Source: Pyropia haitanensis (Eukaryota > Rhodophyta > Bangiophyceae > Bangiales > Bangiaceae). Taken from it: 64,000 nucleotides of DNA. Location: assembly GCA_008729055.1 (NCBI GenBank), contig SDUX01000003.1:496001-560000 (forward strand), given 5' to 3'. Positions 45,615 to 56,706 of this stretch are shown here, one piece after another. The notes beneath the pieces were generated by a model that was not told the DNA's origin, did no database searches, and saw only the letters and a list, made by a program, of their open reading frames with translations. The translations under genes were made by a program, and so were the position numbers. Numbering within the stretch: position 1 is the first letter of the stretch; every line of letters begins with the position of its first letter.

Positions 45615-46955
45615 ATGTACGCCTTTGTGGGTGCTACCCCGGTGATGAGCCGCTCCGCGTTTGCGGGGTCGGCGGTCTCCCGTGCGCCGGCGCCGGTGGC
45701 GTCGACGGTGACGATGAAGGCGTCCAAGGCCATCCCCTTCCTGGAGGCGCCGGAGAAGCTGGACGAGACCAAGGCCGGGTGTACGTTGGTGGTGACCGTC
45801 CAGACGGTGCTCGCCTGTTTTGGCGGGGGGCTGGACCTCTGCGAAGCGTCTGGGGTCCTTATCAGAGGGGGCGTGGGGGGGGAGAAGGATGGGTTGGAGT
45901 GGTGGACGGTGAAGCGTCTGCGCGCTGGCAATTGGAGGTCTGCGAGGCTTGGCCCGTAGGAGCCGCGGTGCCGTTGACCGTGAGAAGTTGTCCACTGCGA
46001 GTCGGTTGCCGCCGGTCAATGGCGTGGGCGCGGCTTTGGCGCCGTGGGCGTGTCGTCAGTCGGCGAGCGGGACCATTGATTCTGACTCGGTGGCATTGCT
46101 GCTGTTCCTTGTTGGTTCTCTCCTATTCATTCCTACGTGCAGACGCTGGGTTTGATCCCCTGTACCTGAGCAACTACCTCGACCAGGACTACGCTGCCCA
46201 GGGCGAGTTGAAGAGTACGTTGTTGTCCGGCCCACCTCTGTCAAGATTCTGTTGAAGTGCTTGACACTGAATCGCGGCGCTGTGGCCGATGGCTGTGATT
46301 GTACGTGAGCTTAGCTCCACTTGCAGCTTCTGACAGCTCCCAATCTGCTCTGGCATGATTTGTCTGGATTTTTTGGTCTGGTGTGCACGCCGTGCTCGCC
46401 GCAGACGGCCGTGTGGCGATGCTCGCCTGCCTCGGCTGGCTGGTGGCCGAGCTGGTGCACCTGCCCGACAAGCAGTTCTCCAACCCCGTCGCCCTGGATG
46501 CCATCTACCAGGTCCCGGTGGCCGGGTGGATCCAGATCCTCGTCGCCATCTCGGTGGTTGAGCTGGCCACCTTCAAGATGGTGTACGACCCGAAGCGCGC
46601 GGCGGGGCAGTTCGGCTTCGACCCGCTCAAGCTGGACAGCCCGACCATGCGCCTTAAGGAGGTCAAGAACGGGCGGCTGGCGATGATTGGCATCAGTACG
46701 TTTTGTTTTGTCGGGAGCTGTTTGGCCTCGAAAGAGTGCTCGCCCGAGTTCTCTCCATGGCTGCTGTGGCCTGGTGTTCCTGTCGTGTTCTCACTGTCAT
46801 TGTTGATGCTAACTGATTCCCTGTCCTCTGTGTCTGCTGTTCCCTCCTCTCCCGCTTTTTTCGCTCGTGTGAACTCCACAGTTGGCCTCATCTTCCAGCA
46901 GCTGGTCTTCCACAAGCCGACCATTTCGCAGCTGACCAACGGCGTTACCCTCTAA
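45615..46955 (+). CDS. LHCR: Red-algal light-harvesting complex protein (LHCR)
   Basis: A chlorophyll a-binding antenna protein of photosystem I in red-algal plastids. Four exons (45615-45780, 46143-46214, 46405-46695, 46882-46955) encode 200 aa; all three introns (362, 190, 186 bp) have GTACGT donors and CAG acceptors, in phases that join exactly. The N-terminal 33 residues are Ser/Ala/Arg/Val-rich up to ASTVTM, a transit peptide. The mature part begins KASKAIPFLEAP and carries AGFDPLYLS. Helix 1 is ELKNGRVAMLACLGWLVAE (residues 77-95), with the E...N/H-x-R chlorophyll/salt-bridge motif. Helix 2 is WIQILVAISVVELATF. The second FGFDPL and helix 3, EVKNGRLAMIGIIGLIFQQL, complete the three-helix LHC fold. 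Length is typical. ATG 45615 has CCACC-type context. Confidence 0.96.
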
Positions 46956-47453
46956 GTGTACTCATCTCCCCTATACCTCCGCCCGGCTGGCCGGGTGGGT
47001 CGCCCCGGTTTTTCCTTCGGCTTTTTTCGCCGCGCACCCCCTGGGCCGCGTGCACGTGCGGGTCTGGCACCTTGTCCGCTGAGCGGCAGCTCGCTTGTTC
47101 GCGGAAGGAGCTGTGTCCGTCCGAGAGCACGCCCCTGGCCCGTGGCCTTTCGCTCTTCGGTTTTTTTTTCATCTCCCATGCCACCCAAAAAAAGTGAATG
47201 TCCCTACCCTGATTCTCTGCACGCCGCAGCCTAACCGCTGCGGATCGTGTCCACCGAGCAGTCCGCTGACCTGTCAGCCGTATGCAATCCCCTGCAGCGG
47301 AGCAGCAATGCCCGCTGCCAGTGTCGTGTCGCTGCCTGCAAGCTTGGTGTCTCATGGATGAGATGCTCTCGTTCTGACTGCCCATCCACTTTCCCCCGTC
47401 TGGCTCAGGCGTTTTACGAGTGACCAACCGCCGCAGTAAGCGTGCCCCGGTCC
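46956..47453. other. Convergent intergenic region
   Basis: 3' regions of LHCR (+) and the unknown membrane-protein gene (-). No gene is recognised. Confidence 0.6.
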
Positions 47454-48722
47454 CTACTCCCCGAGCAGTGCAGGCCGCCCCTCCCCACCCCTCCCCCACA
47501 GCCCCACTCGCCGCTGCGCAAGCACCACCGCGCCCAGCACACTCACCGCAATTGCGTCGAGGATGGCGCGCGCGCCCGCCGTCGCGAGCCGCCGCTGCAG
47601 CGACCAGCCTCGATAGTCAAAGCGGCCCGCCGTCGCCGACCACGCCGACGGCAGGTCCCCATCCGCGGCCGCCACCGCGGTGGCCGCGTCCTCCGCCCCG
47701 CCGGCGGCGGCGCACACGCGGCGGCCGGCGAGGAAGTCGGCCGTCGGCCGGACGACGAGGAGGCCCCCCCAGCCGTCGGCCGCCGCCACCACCGCCGCGA
47801 CCTCGGTGTAGCAGCCGCGGGCGAGCCACGCCGGCAGCGCCGGTCCGCCTCCCTCCCCATCATCGCCCCCGTCGTCCCCGTCGCCCGCGTCGACGGCGGC
47901 GGCCGCCGCCCCGGCCCAGCCGTGATAAAAGACGAGACTGTCTGGTCGGAGCAGCCGCCAGAGGCCGCCCATCAGCTCGTCACGGGCGGCGGCCGCGGCG
48001 GCGGCGCCACCCCCAGCCGAGGACCGCCCACAGCCCATGACCAGCAGGCGGTCCACCCCCGCCGCCGCCGCCGCCGCAACGTCGGACCCCTCGACGGCCG
48101 CGAGCAGGTCCTTGGCGGCGGCCGACGGGGCACACGCCACGGCCGGGCTTCCCCCCCCGCCGCCCGCATCGCCACCGCCACCCCGAGACGGGGCGCACGC
48201 GTCGGCGCCAGCCGCGACGCCCACCACCACACTCTGGTCCGTGGCAGCGCGGGTGGCCAGGACGGCTGGCGCGCCGGCCACCCCCCCCACGCCGACAAAC
48301 CGGTGGGCGCGGGTCAGGTAGGAGAGCGCCAGCGCCGCCTCTGGCCGCCGCATGCGGCAGCCGCCGCCGCCGCCGCCGCCGGTGATGGCCGCCCAATCGA
48401 GGGGGGGCGCCGCGTCCCGCGCGTCCGCCTCTGCCCCCACCGCGGCGGCGTACCGCGGGCGCGCCCGCCAACCCGACGACACGCCCAGCCGGTGGTCTGC
48501 CGAGCCGCCCCACGCGCGGCCCGCACGGGCGGCAAAGAGGCTGCTCGCCGCGGCAAACAGCACAATGTCGAGCAGCGAAGCGGCGGCGCCGAGGCAGGCC
48601 ACGCCGGCAGCGGCAGCCAGGAAGGAGCGGCTCCGGGGGGAGAGGCTTCGGCTGAGCCGCCGCAGTCGGACACCCAGCAGCCACGGGCGGGCGAGATGAG
48701 CTCGGAGGCCGGCAGACAACAT
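47454..48722 (-). CDS. Hypothetical membrane-anchored protein
   Basis: The protein is 422 aa from a clear ATG (MLSAGLRAHLARPWLLGVRL); function not recognised. The N-terminal 30 residues are Arg/Leu/Ser-rich without acids, organelle-presequence-like. Two hydrophobic segments follow (FLAAAAGVACLGAAASLLDI and VLFAAASSLFAA, about residues 34-65), and one more sits near the C terminus (AILDAIAVSVLGAVVLAQ). The central soluble part has non-repetitive, protein-like blocks: YLTRAHRFVGVGGVAGAPAV, DRLLVMGCGRSSAG, LWRLLRPDSLVFYHGW, GCYTEVAAVVAAADGWGGLL and VVRPTADFLAGRRV. The LLVMGCG...LLRPDSLVFYHGW order faintly recalls a SAM-methyltransferase core, but this is not enough for a call. It is one uninterrupted frame with a plausible amino-acid profile, so probably a real gene. 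Confidence 0.5.
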   Translation of the reverse strand: MLSAGLRAHLARPWLLGVRLRRLSRSLSPRSRSFLAAAAGVACLGAAASLLDIVLFAAASSLFAARAGRAWGGSADHRLGVSSGWRARPRYAAAVGAEADARDAAPPLDWAAITGGGGGGGCRMRRPEAALALSYLTRAHRFVGVGGVAGAPAVLATRAATDQSVVVGVAAGADACAPSRGGGGDAGGGGGSPAVACAPSAAAKDLLAAVEGSDVAAAAAAGVDRLLVMGCGRSSAGGGAAAAAAARDELMGGLWRLLRPDSLVFYHGWAGAAAAAVDAGDGDDGGDDGEGGGPALPAWLARGCYTEVAAVVAAADGWGGLLVVRPTADFLAGRRVCAAAGGAEDAATAVAAADGDLPSAWSATAGRFDYRGWSLQRRLATAGARAILDAIAVSVLGAVVLAQRRVGLWGRGGEGRPALLGE

Positions 48723-49421
48723 GGTGGGACGTCAGAGGGGGGAACAGAAGCTGGCACGCGGCGGCCGCACCGGCTGGTGCGGGCGTACGAGACGGTGGCA
48801 CAACGAGCCAGATGTCAGCAAGATGGCCATGCACGACAATCACTTGCGCGAGTAGAATTGCGTATCTGATACAATCTACATGTCAATTACTGTACAAACA
48901 TTCTCGGTCCCATCCTGGAGTGGTCAGCACGGGCGACTGCGGATCCCGCGCCCAAGATCTCTGCCCCCCATCGCGCCCGCGACGGCTGTAATGCCGACAC
49001 CCTTTGGCTGGTTGGTCGATCCGCCGCGGCACGGGGTCATGGTCCCCCCAGCGCGGGCCATCATCGTCTGGCGTCACGGACGTGGCCCATCGGGGCCGCC
49101 GGGATCCGTCCGAGCCCCGCCCGCCGCCGGCTGCAACTGCGTGGCGGCGCGGCCGGCCCGCCCGGCCCCGTCTTTGCAGCGCGCGTCGGCCGCGGCGGCC
49201 GCGGCGCTCCCCCCCCGGCGCCGGCCCCGTCGTCGACGACGCGGCCCGGTGCGCGCGCCGTGCGCCGCGGCGACGCCGCCGTCGGGTTTGCCGCTCGGTG
49301 CCGCCGGCGGCGGCGGTGGGGCTCCCCCCCCCCTCTGGCGCGGCGGCTGCACGGCACCCCCCCCCCCCCTCCGCCGCCCCCCCCCCCCCCGCCCCCGCCC
49401 GCCGCCTCGTGCCACGACACC
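48723..49421. other. Divergent intergenic region and leader of the pullulanase gene
   Basis: A short AT-richer block (48810-48910) is the likely shared promoter. From about 49060 the sequence becomes GC-rich and may encode an N-terminal extension of the pullulanase in one or more frames, interrupted by C runs at 49366-49390. Confidence 0.5.
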
Positions 49422-49553
49422 ATGGACGCCGCCGTGACCGTCCACTACCGCCGCCACCTGGGCGACTACACTGACTGGTCGCTGTGGACGTGGGTGGCCG
49501 CCGACCCCGGCGGCCACGGCGGCAGCGGCGGCGGTGGCCACGGTGGCGGTGGC

Positions 49554-49591
<38 letters not shown>

Positions 49592-50212
49592 CGGCGGTGG
49601 CGGTGGCGGCGGCGGTGGCGGCGGCGGCGGCGGCGGCGCCCCCCCCCCCCGCCCCCCCGCGGCGGTGCGCGCCGCGGCCGCCGCCGGCCGCGGCGGCCGT
49701 ACCACCACCGACGCGTGGGGCGTCGTCTACCGGCTCCCCCCCCCCCCCCCGGCGCGGCGCTCGGCTTCCGCCCCCGCCGTGGCGACTGGGCCGCCACCGA
49801 CGGCGGGGACCGCCTGCTGCGCGGCGCCGCCGCCGCGCCGGGCGCACACGTGTACGTGCTGCAGGGGGAGCCAACCGCGTGGGGGGGGGTGGGGGGGTTT
49901 GCCCTCCCGGATGGGACGCCCCGCTTCCTGTGCGTCCGCGTCGTTGGGGGGGGGGGGGGGGGGGCGCCGTCCACGCGCCGGGTGCCCCAGGCGCGGCGGG
50001 CGTGACGGACGTGGCGGCGGCGGCCGCCGCTGCCGCCGCCGCCGCTGCCGCCGCCGCCGCGCCGCTGTACCAGCTGGTCGTCACGGCAGAGGCGACCAAC
50101 TATGCCGTCGACGCGTTTGTGGCGCCGCCCGCGGGCGGTGGCGCCCAGACGGTCCTCATGGATCGGGCGGCCTTCCCGCCAGACGCGGCGCGGCTGGGCC
50201 TGGCGCTCACGC

Positions 50213-50244
<32 letters not shown>

Positions 50245-52836
50245 ACCGCCACCGCCGCCGCCGCCGCCGCCGCCACACCGGCGGTGTGGTGGTCCCCCGC
50301 CGACGGGTCGACCGTGGAGCTCCGCGTCGCGCCCGACGGGCGGGTAACGCGCGGGGCGGCGGCGGCGGCGGCGACGGCGGCGGCGGCGGCGGCGGGGGGT
50401 GCCAACGGCGGCGCACGCGGCGGCGTGATGGTGGCCGCGCGTGGGGATGGCGGCGGCGCCGCCGCGGCGTCGCCGCTGGTGGTACGCTACCAGCGCTACG
50501 CGAGCGACTATGCCGGCTGGACGCTGACCGCGGCGGCGGCGGGTGGCGGCGGCGGCGGCGGGGCGCTCCGCGTCGCCCGCGCGGGGCGGCTGTACCACGG
50601 GATGGCCACGTACGAGGTGGCCGTGCCGGCCGCGTGGCCCGCCACCGCGCGGCTGTCGCTGCGGCTGAGACCCCCGCCGGCGGCGGCGGCGGCGGCGGCG
50701 GGTGCGGCGGTGGCGACGGCGGCGACGGCGGCGGCGGCGGCCACCGCGGCGGCCGCCGCGGCGCACGACACGGTGGCGGACCGCGAGTGGACGCCCGCCC
50801 TCGGGCGGGACGTGGTCATCGCGCAGGACCGACGCGACGTGCGGCCGCTGCACGCCGCGTCGCGGCAGCTGTTTTACCACCGGATGGAGGCGCTCGACGC
50901 GGACTGGCGGCAGTGGCGGCTGCGGCTGTGGACGACCGTCGCGGCGGCAGCAGCGGCGGCCGCCGCCGCGACGCGGGGCGATGGCGGCGGGGACACCTCG
51001 CCGCCGCCGCCGCCGTCGCCGCCGCCGCCGCCGCCACCACCCGTCGTGGACCGACGCCACGAGCTGCTGCCGCGGGAGCTGGTCGCCCCCGGCGTCGTGG
51101 CGTACGACCTGACGCCGCTGCTCTTCCACGACGGCGCCACCGTCCACGTGCAGCCCGTCAAGGTGGTGCCGCTGCGCTCGCCCGCGCCCGGCGGCGCGGC
51201 GCCCGACCTCGCCGCCGCCGTCCGCCGCGTCGCGGCCGACGTGCCGCGGCGGTGGACGGTCACGGCCGGGGTGGTGCCGTCCCGGCACGTGGTGCAGGGC
51301 CAGCCGACGGTGTGCCGGGACGTGGCCGACGTGCGCGCCGCGGCGGGCGGCGCGGCCGTCTGCGACGCGCCGTCGCGGTGGTTTGCGCTCCGCTACCGCC
51401 GGTTTGGCGGCGGCGCCGCCGAGTACGCGGGCTGGGCGCTGGCGGCCCGCGACGCCGCCAACGCCAACGCCGACGCCGACGCCGACGTCGACGTCGACGT
51501 CGTCGTCGACGCCGACGCCGACGCTGACGACGCCGACGCCGACGGTGGCGGCGGCGGGGTGACCATTGAGCCGGTGGCGGTGGACCCGGTGGCGGGGGCG
51601 CTCTTCTTGGTCGACCGCGGGCGCTTTGGGGGGGGGACCCGCCTGCGGCTGGTGCCCCGCCACGAGGCGCGGGGGGTGGACGACGCCGCCGCGGCGGTCG
51701 TGTGGGACGCCGCCACCGCCGACGCGGCGCTGCGGGTGCCCGCCGCGGACGCGGCGGCGCTCGTCGCGGCCGCCGCGCGAGGCGGCGACGGTGGCGGCAC
51801 GGCGTCGTCGGCGGCACTGCCGTCGCCGCCGGCGCTGCTGCTGGTGCAAGGCCACGGCAGGCTGCTGCCGTCGCTGGCGGCGGAGCCGTCGCCGGTGGTC
51901 GCGTCGGTCGACTCCCCGTGGGACGTGTCGGTCGTGACGTTTTGTCCGCTCGAGTGGCTCGACGCGTCCCGGCCGGCCACGCACTGGGACGCCGCCGCCT
52001 CCCCGTTGGTCCGCCCCGCGGTTACGCTCCACTACCGCGCCGACGGTGGCGGCACGGTGGCGCTCCCGTGGGTGACCTGGGCGCGCCCGTCCCCCACCGA
52101 GATTGTCCTCCGCCTGTCCGAGGCGGTCGCCGACGGGCGGGGCTTCCACGAGGACTTTTTGGTCGAGCGCGTGGAGGTCCGCGCGGCGGGCATCCCGCCG
52201 ACGCGGCTGGGCTGGCGCGCCCAGGCGGACGTGGACGCCTACTTTTACCCGGGACCGCTGGGGTGCACGTGCACCGCAGACGCGACGGCGTTTCGGGTGT
52301 TTGCGCCGACCGCCGACGCGGTGGTGGTGGTGCTCTATGCGGAGCCAACGGGCGACGCTGGCCGCCGCGAGCTGCCGATGCGCCGCATCCCGCAGGGGTG
52401 CTGGAAGGCAACCGTGCCGGCCTGCCTTGGCGGCACCTACTACAAGCTCCGCGCGTCGGGCGCGGACGCCCGCCTCTTCCCCGGCGTCGAGGTCATCGAC
52501 CCCTACTCGCGGTGCAACACGCACCACACGGGCCGGGGGCTGATCCTCGGGCCGGACGACCCGGCCGTGGCGGCGACCGTGTCGCCGCGGCCGGCCGCCG
52601 ACCCGGCCGGCGCGACGGTCATCTGGGAGCTCCACCTCCGCGACGCGACGGTCGATCCGGCGAGCGGGGTGGCGCGCCACCGGGGAAAGTACCTCGGCCT
52701 CACCCAGCCACACACGGTGCTCGCGGCGGCCGCGCCGTTTGCCGCCGACCGCCGCGGGATGGTGGACGTGTCGGCGGCGGCCGACGCGCCGCCCGCCGCG
52801 GCCGTCGACGGCGCCGCCGACGGGGACGCGCCGGGC

Positions 52837-52870
<34 letters not shown>

Positions 52871-55179
52871 TGACGACGGCGCTGGCGCACCTGGTCGAGA
52901 TGGGCGCCACCGCGGTGCAGCTGCTGCCGGTGCAGGACTTTGACAATGCCGAGGACGAAGCAGCCGGCGAGTACGCCTGGGGCTACATGCCCGTCCACTT
53001 TTTTTCGCCCGACGGCTGGTACGCGGCCGGCAGCCGGGCCGACTCGTCGCGGGTGCGGGAGCTCAAGGCGCTCGTGTCGGCGCTGCACACCGCGGGCCTG
53101 CGCGTCATCCTGGACGTGGTATTTAACCACACGGCGGAGGACGTGGACGAGCGCAACCTGGACGCCCGCTTCTCGTTCAACGGCCTCGCCCCGCGCTACT
53201 ACTACCGCACGTGTGGCAACACGCCGGTGTCGGCGTCGGGCCACCGGACGTGTGCGATGACGCCGGCGGGGCGCCCGACGTGCGGGGCGTGCTACTCGAA
53301 TGGCAGCGGCTGTGGGAATGAGCTGCGGAGCGAGGCGCCCATGGCGCGCAAGTTCATCCTCGACTGCCTGCGCTACTGGGCGACCGAGTACGGGGTGGAC
53401 GGCTTCCGCTTTGACCTGATGGGCCTCATTGACGTGCCGACGCTCACCGCCGCGGTGGCGGCGCTCAAGGCCATTGACAGCGGGATTGTGGTGTATGGCG
53501 AGCCGTGGACGGGGGGCATTACGCCGGTGGCGCCAACGTACAAGGGCACCCAGCGGGGGCGCGGGTTTGGCGTCTTTAACGACACGTTCCGGGACGCGCT
53601 CCGGGGCTCCCCCTTCCACGCGGGCGGCTGCTTTGTGCTGGACGGCGTCGCGGTGGACGATGTGAAGCGGGGCATTATGGGCTCCATCGACGACTTTGCC
53701 GACGAGCCGACCGAGGTCATCAACTATGTCGAGTGCCACGACAACCGCACGCTCTACGACCAGCTGTGGGAGATTTACCGCGGGGGGGGGGGCACCGCCG
53801 CGGACGCGGCGCCGCCAGAGGACGAGCCCGCCGCCGCGGCGGCGGCGGCGGCGGCGGCGGCGGGGGCGGGGGCGGGGGCGGCCAAGGCGGCCGCCCCCGC
53901 CCCCGACACGGCGGGCCTATCGCCCGCCGCGGCGGCGGCGGTGGCGGCCGCCGCCGCCGACGCGGCGGCGGCGGCCACCACCGCCGCCGCCGCCGCCGCC
54001 GCGGCGAGCGTGCCCGCCCTCCTCCGCCGGTGTGCGCTGCTCGCGACGGCGGTCGTCCTCACCGCGCAGGGCGTGCCGCTGCTGCAGCTGGGCCAAGAGT
54101 TTTTCCGCACCAAGGCGGGCGACCACAACTCGTACGTGGCCCCCGACGCGGTCAACGCGGTGCGGTGGCGGCGCAAGGCCCGCCACGCGGCCGCCGCGCG
54201 CTACGTGGCGGGGCTCGTGGCGCTCCGCCGGGCGCACCCAGAGGTGTTTGCGCTGCCGACCGCGGCGCTGGTGCGCGCGCGGCTGCTGTTTTTCGAGACG
54301 ATGGGCGTCGCCGTCCCGGCCGGCTGCATCGCCTACCGCGTGGACGGCTGCGCCGCCGACGTGCGGGCGCGCGCGGCGGCGGCCGCCGCCGCCGCCGCCC
54401 CCGCCACGGCCGCGGCCGCGGCCGCGGCCGCCGAGGCCGAGGCCGAAGAGGAGGCCGCCCGCTGGACGGCCGTGCTGGTGCTCATCAACCCGCTGCGCAC
54501 GGCGGTGACCTTCCCCCTGCCCGAAGCCGCCGCCGACCAGCTGTGGGCGCCCGTCGTGGCGGGCACCCGCGCCGGCACCGCCCCCGTCGGCGCGCCCGTC
54601 CGCCGCGAGACGCGCGTCGCGTCCACCAGCCTGGCCGTCCTCCGCCGCTGCTCCGCCGCCGACGCTGCCGCCGCGGCGGTGGCGGACCGCCTCGCGGCGG
54701 TCGCCGACGCGGGCGCGGTGCCGACCGACGGGGAGCCCACGTCGCGCTACGCGGTGGGGCTCGCCGCCGCGCGGGGGCGGGCAGAGGCGGCGGCGATGGC
54801 GGCCAACGTGCGGGCGCGGCGCGCGTTTTTTGGGCTGCCGGGGGGGGGGGATAGGGGGGGGGGGGGGGGTGGGGGGGGGGGGGGGGGGCGCGCCGCCGGT
54901 GCGGGCGGCGTCACCCGCCCGCGGCAGGCGGCCGCCGCGACGGGGAGCGGGACGGCGGGTGGGACGCGGCGGCTCCGCGGCGCGCGGCGCGCTTTGGGCT
55001 GTACCATACTTTGCTTTTTTGGGTTGATCGACGCGACCTGGTCAACACGACGAGTTTTCATCCTGTTGGTGGTTTGCAATCCAGTCATACCCCGACATGA
55101 AACAACAACTTATTTTCGGGGCGGATGGCACTGTACAGTGCGTTACGCGAATAGCCGGCTCGATTGTATCCCACTCTGA
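49422..55179 (+). CDS. Pullulanase-type alpha-1,6-glucan debranching enzyme (GH13)
   Basis: Hydrolyses alpha-1,6 branches in floridean starch, which red algae store in the cytosol. Several tandem modules resembling CBM41/PUD starch-binding domains precede the catalytic part: VTVHYRRHLGDYTDWSLWTW (49428), VVRYQRYASDYAGWTL (about 50480), ALRYRRFGGGAAEYAGWAL (about 51388). A CBM48-like domain follows (ATAFRVFAPTADAVVVVLYA, 52279). The GH13 barrel shows YAWGYMPVHFFSP, region I DVVFNH (53113), region II GFRFDLMGL with nucleophile D at 53413, region III GEPW with acid/base E at 53500, and region IV VECHDN with D at 53740. All catalytic residues are intact. Frames change at a 15-C run (49736-49750) and a 19-G run (49946-49964); from there one frame runs to the end. 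Poly-Ala is inserted after region IV (53825-54010). Translation may stop soon after 54842, where G runs begin; 55179 is the in-frame stop. The start may lie upstream. Confidence 0.93.
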
Positions 55180-56058
55180 CCTAATCGAGCGGAACATCCG
55201 CCGCGTGGGGCGGCCACCAGCGCGCAGGTTGCCACGCACGGTGGCCACGCGTGGCCACCTGCGCACCGTCCCGGCGGATCGGCCTTGCTCCCGCTCTGTG
55301 CCTTTGTTTTCACCTGTACACCTACTCTTCACACGTGGTGCAACGCCAAGAGGGGACACCCCGGAGGAGCGGCCCCTACTAGAGTGCGTCCTATGAAAAG
55401 TGGATATTGACGGTGCGTGAAGGTGTATTTTCTCCAGTAACGCCGAGGTCCTCGGCTGGACCCTGTTTCCTGAGCCTCTTCCAGTGCGGCGTACGTTCCA
55501 GCATGTCACATTCTCGCGCCGAGTACGATGTGGCACAACTGATGCTACGTCACACTTAACGTCCATGGTTTTCATTTTGCATGGTGTGCTCGTCTTCTGG
55601 CCGTGATGGGCTACTTGTGTATCTCGACGAGATGTCAAGGGTGGCTGCGCTGCGCTGCCACGGGCAAAGCGAGCTTGGTCGCAGCGTCGAGACGCAGCCG
55701 TCTTCCCTCCAATGCCCCCCCCGCCACAGCACGCCCGCGTGCCCGCGGGTCCCTCGGGTGCTGCCTGCCGTCGTCCACCTCCAGCAGACACGCTCCCGCA
55801 TCCTGCCGCCGCCGCGGCCGGCTGCCCATCGCCCGGCATGGCCAATACGGCGTTTGCTCTCCCGGTCCGGGTCACCGTCGGCCCCCCCCGCCCCGCCGCG
55901 GTCGGCACGTGCGGCTTCTGTCCGCGCGTCGGCCTGCGGGGTGCCCCCCCCCCCCCCCCGGCCCGCCCCGCGGCCGTCGCGGACGCGTTGGCGCTGCCCC
56001 CGCCGCCACCCCTGGCACCCGCCGTGCCCCCAGCGCCGCCCCGGTCGGCGGCGCGGCC
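55180..56058. other. Intergenic region and possible transit-peptide exon of the DJ-1 gene
   Basis: AT-moderate to 55600. ATG at 55839 starts MANTAFALPVRVTVGPPRP, a plastid-transit-like peptide in a frame that differs from the DJ-1 frame but could join it across the long C run at about 55944-55959. No separate gene is recognised. Confidence 0.45.
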
Positions 56059-56706
56059 ATGGCCGCCGACGACGCGCCGACGCGGCACGTGCTGGTGCCC
56101 ATCGCGGACGGCTCTGAGGAGATGGAGGCGGTGACGATTGTGGACACGCTCGTCCGCGCCGGCGCGGCCGTGACGCTCGCGTCGGTCTCCCCCTCCACCA
56201 CCGTCACCTGCTCCCGCGGGGTGCGGCTCGTCGCGGACGCGCCGCTGGAGGAGGTGCCCACCCCCGACGGCGGCTGGGACCTCATCGCCCTCCCCGGCGG
56301 CATGCCCGGCGCGTCCACGCTCGCCGCCTCCCCGCGGTTGGCCGAGCTGCTGCGGCAGCAAAAGGCGGCGGGCCGGTGGATTGGCGCCATCTGCGCGGCG
56401 CCGGCGGTGGTGCTGGCACCGCTGGGGCTCCTCGACGGCGGCGAGGCGGCCACGTGCTACCCGTCGGCCGACTTCCTGGGCGCCCTCCCCAACCCGGTGG
56501 AGGACGCGTTTGTCGTGTCGGACGGGCGGCTGGTGACGAGCCAGGGGCCGGGGACGGCGCTCTTGTTTTCGCTGTGCTGCGTGGAGAAGCTGTACGGCAA
56601 AGTCGCGGCGGAGGGGCAGGCCGCGGTGATGTGTGAGGACCCGGATGAGGAGTGGGGGTGGACGCCGCCGGGGAAGAACAACCAGGCGGATGGGATTGCC
56701 GTTTGA
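56059..56706 (+). CDS. DJ-1/PARK7-like protein (DJ-1/PfpI family)
   Basis: The protein is 215 aa from the ATG at 56059 (MAADDAPTRHVLVPIADGSE). DJ-1 proteins are oxidative-stress sensors with reported glyoxalase/deglycase activity. The key residues are visible: the EEMEAVTIVDTLVRAG motif with the conserved glutamate (E23) and the nucleophile-elbow cysteine C112 in WIGAICAAPAVVLAPLGLLD. Also present are the GGMPGAS loop with the LIALPGG strand, TCYPSADF, and SQGPGTALLFSLCCVEKLYG near the C terminus. Length is slightly above the usual 189 aa because of the tail EEWGWTPPGKNNQADGIAV. An upstream ATG (55839) suggests a longer, plastid-targeted form if the intervening C run is miscounted; the in-frame extension to 55606 looks non-coding. 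Confidence 0.95.
   Translation: MAADDAPTRHVLVPIADGSEEMEAVTIVDTLVRAGAAVTLASVSPSTTVTCSRGVRLVADAPLEEVPTPDGGWDLIALPGGMPGASTLAASPRLAELLRQQKAAGRWIGAICAAPAVVLAPLGLLDGGEAATCYPSADFLGALPNPVEDAFVVSDGRLVTSQGPGTALLFSLCCVEKLYGKVAAEGQAAVMCEDPDEEWGWTPPGKNNQADGIAV

Noticed and set aside
53836..54010. GCC/GCG microsatellite in the pullulanase as a separate repeat element
   Set aside because: It encodes an in-frame poly-Ala insert of the same gene, so it is described there.
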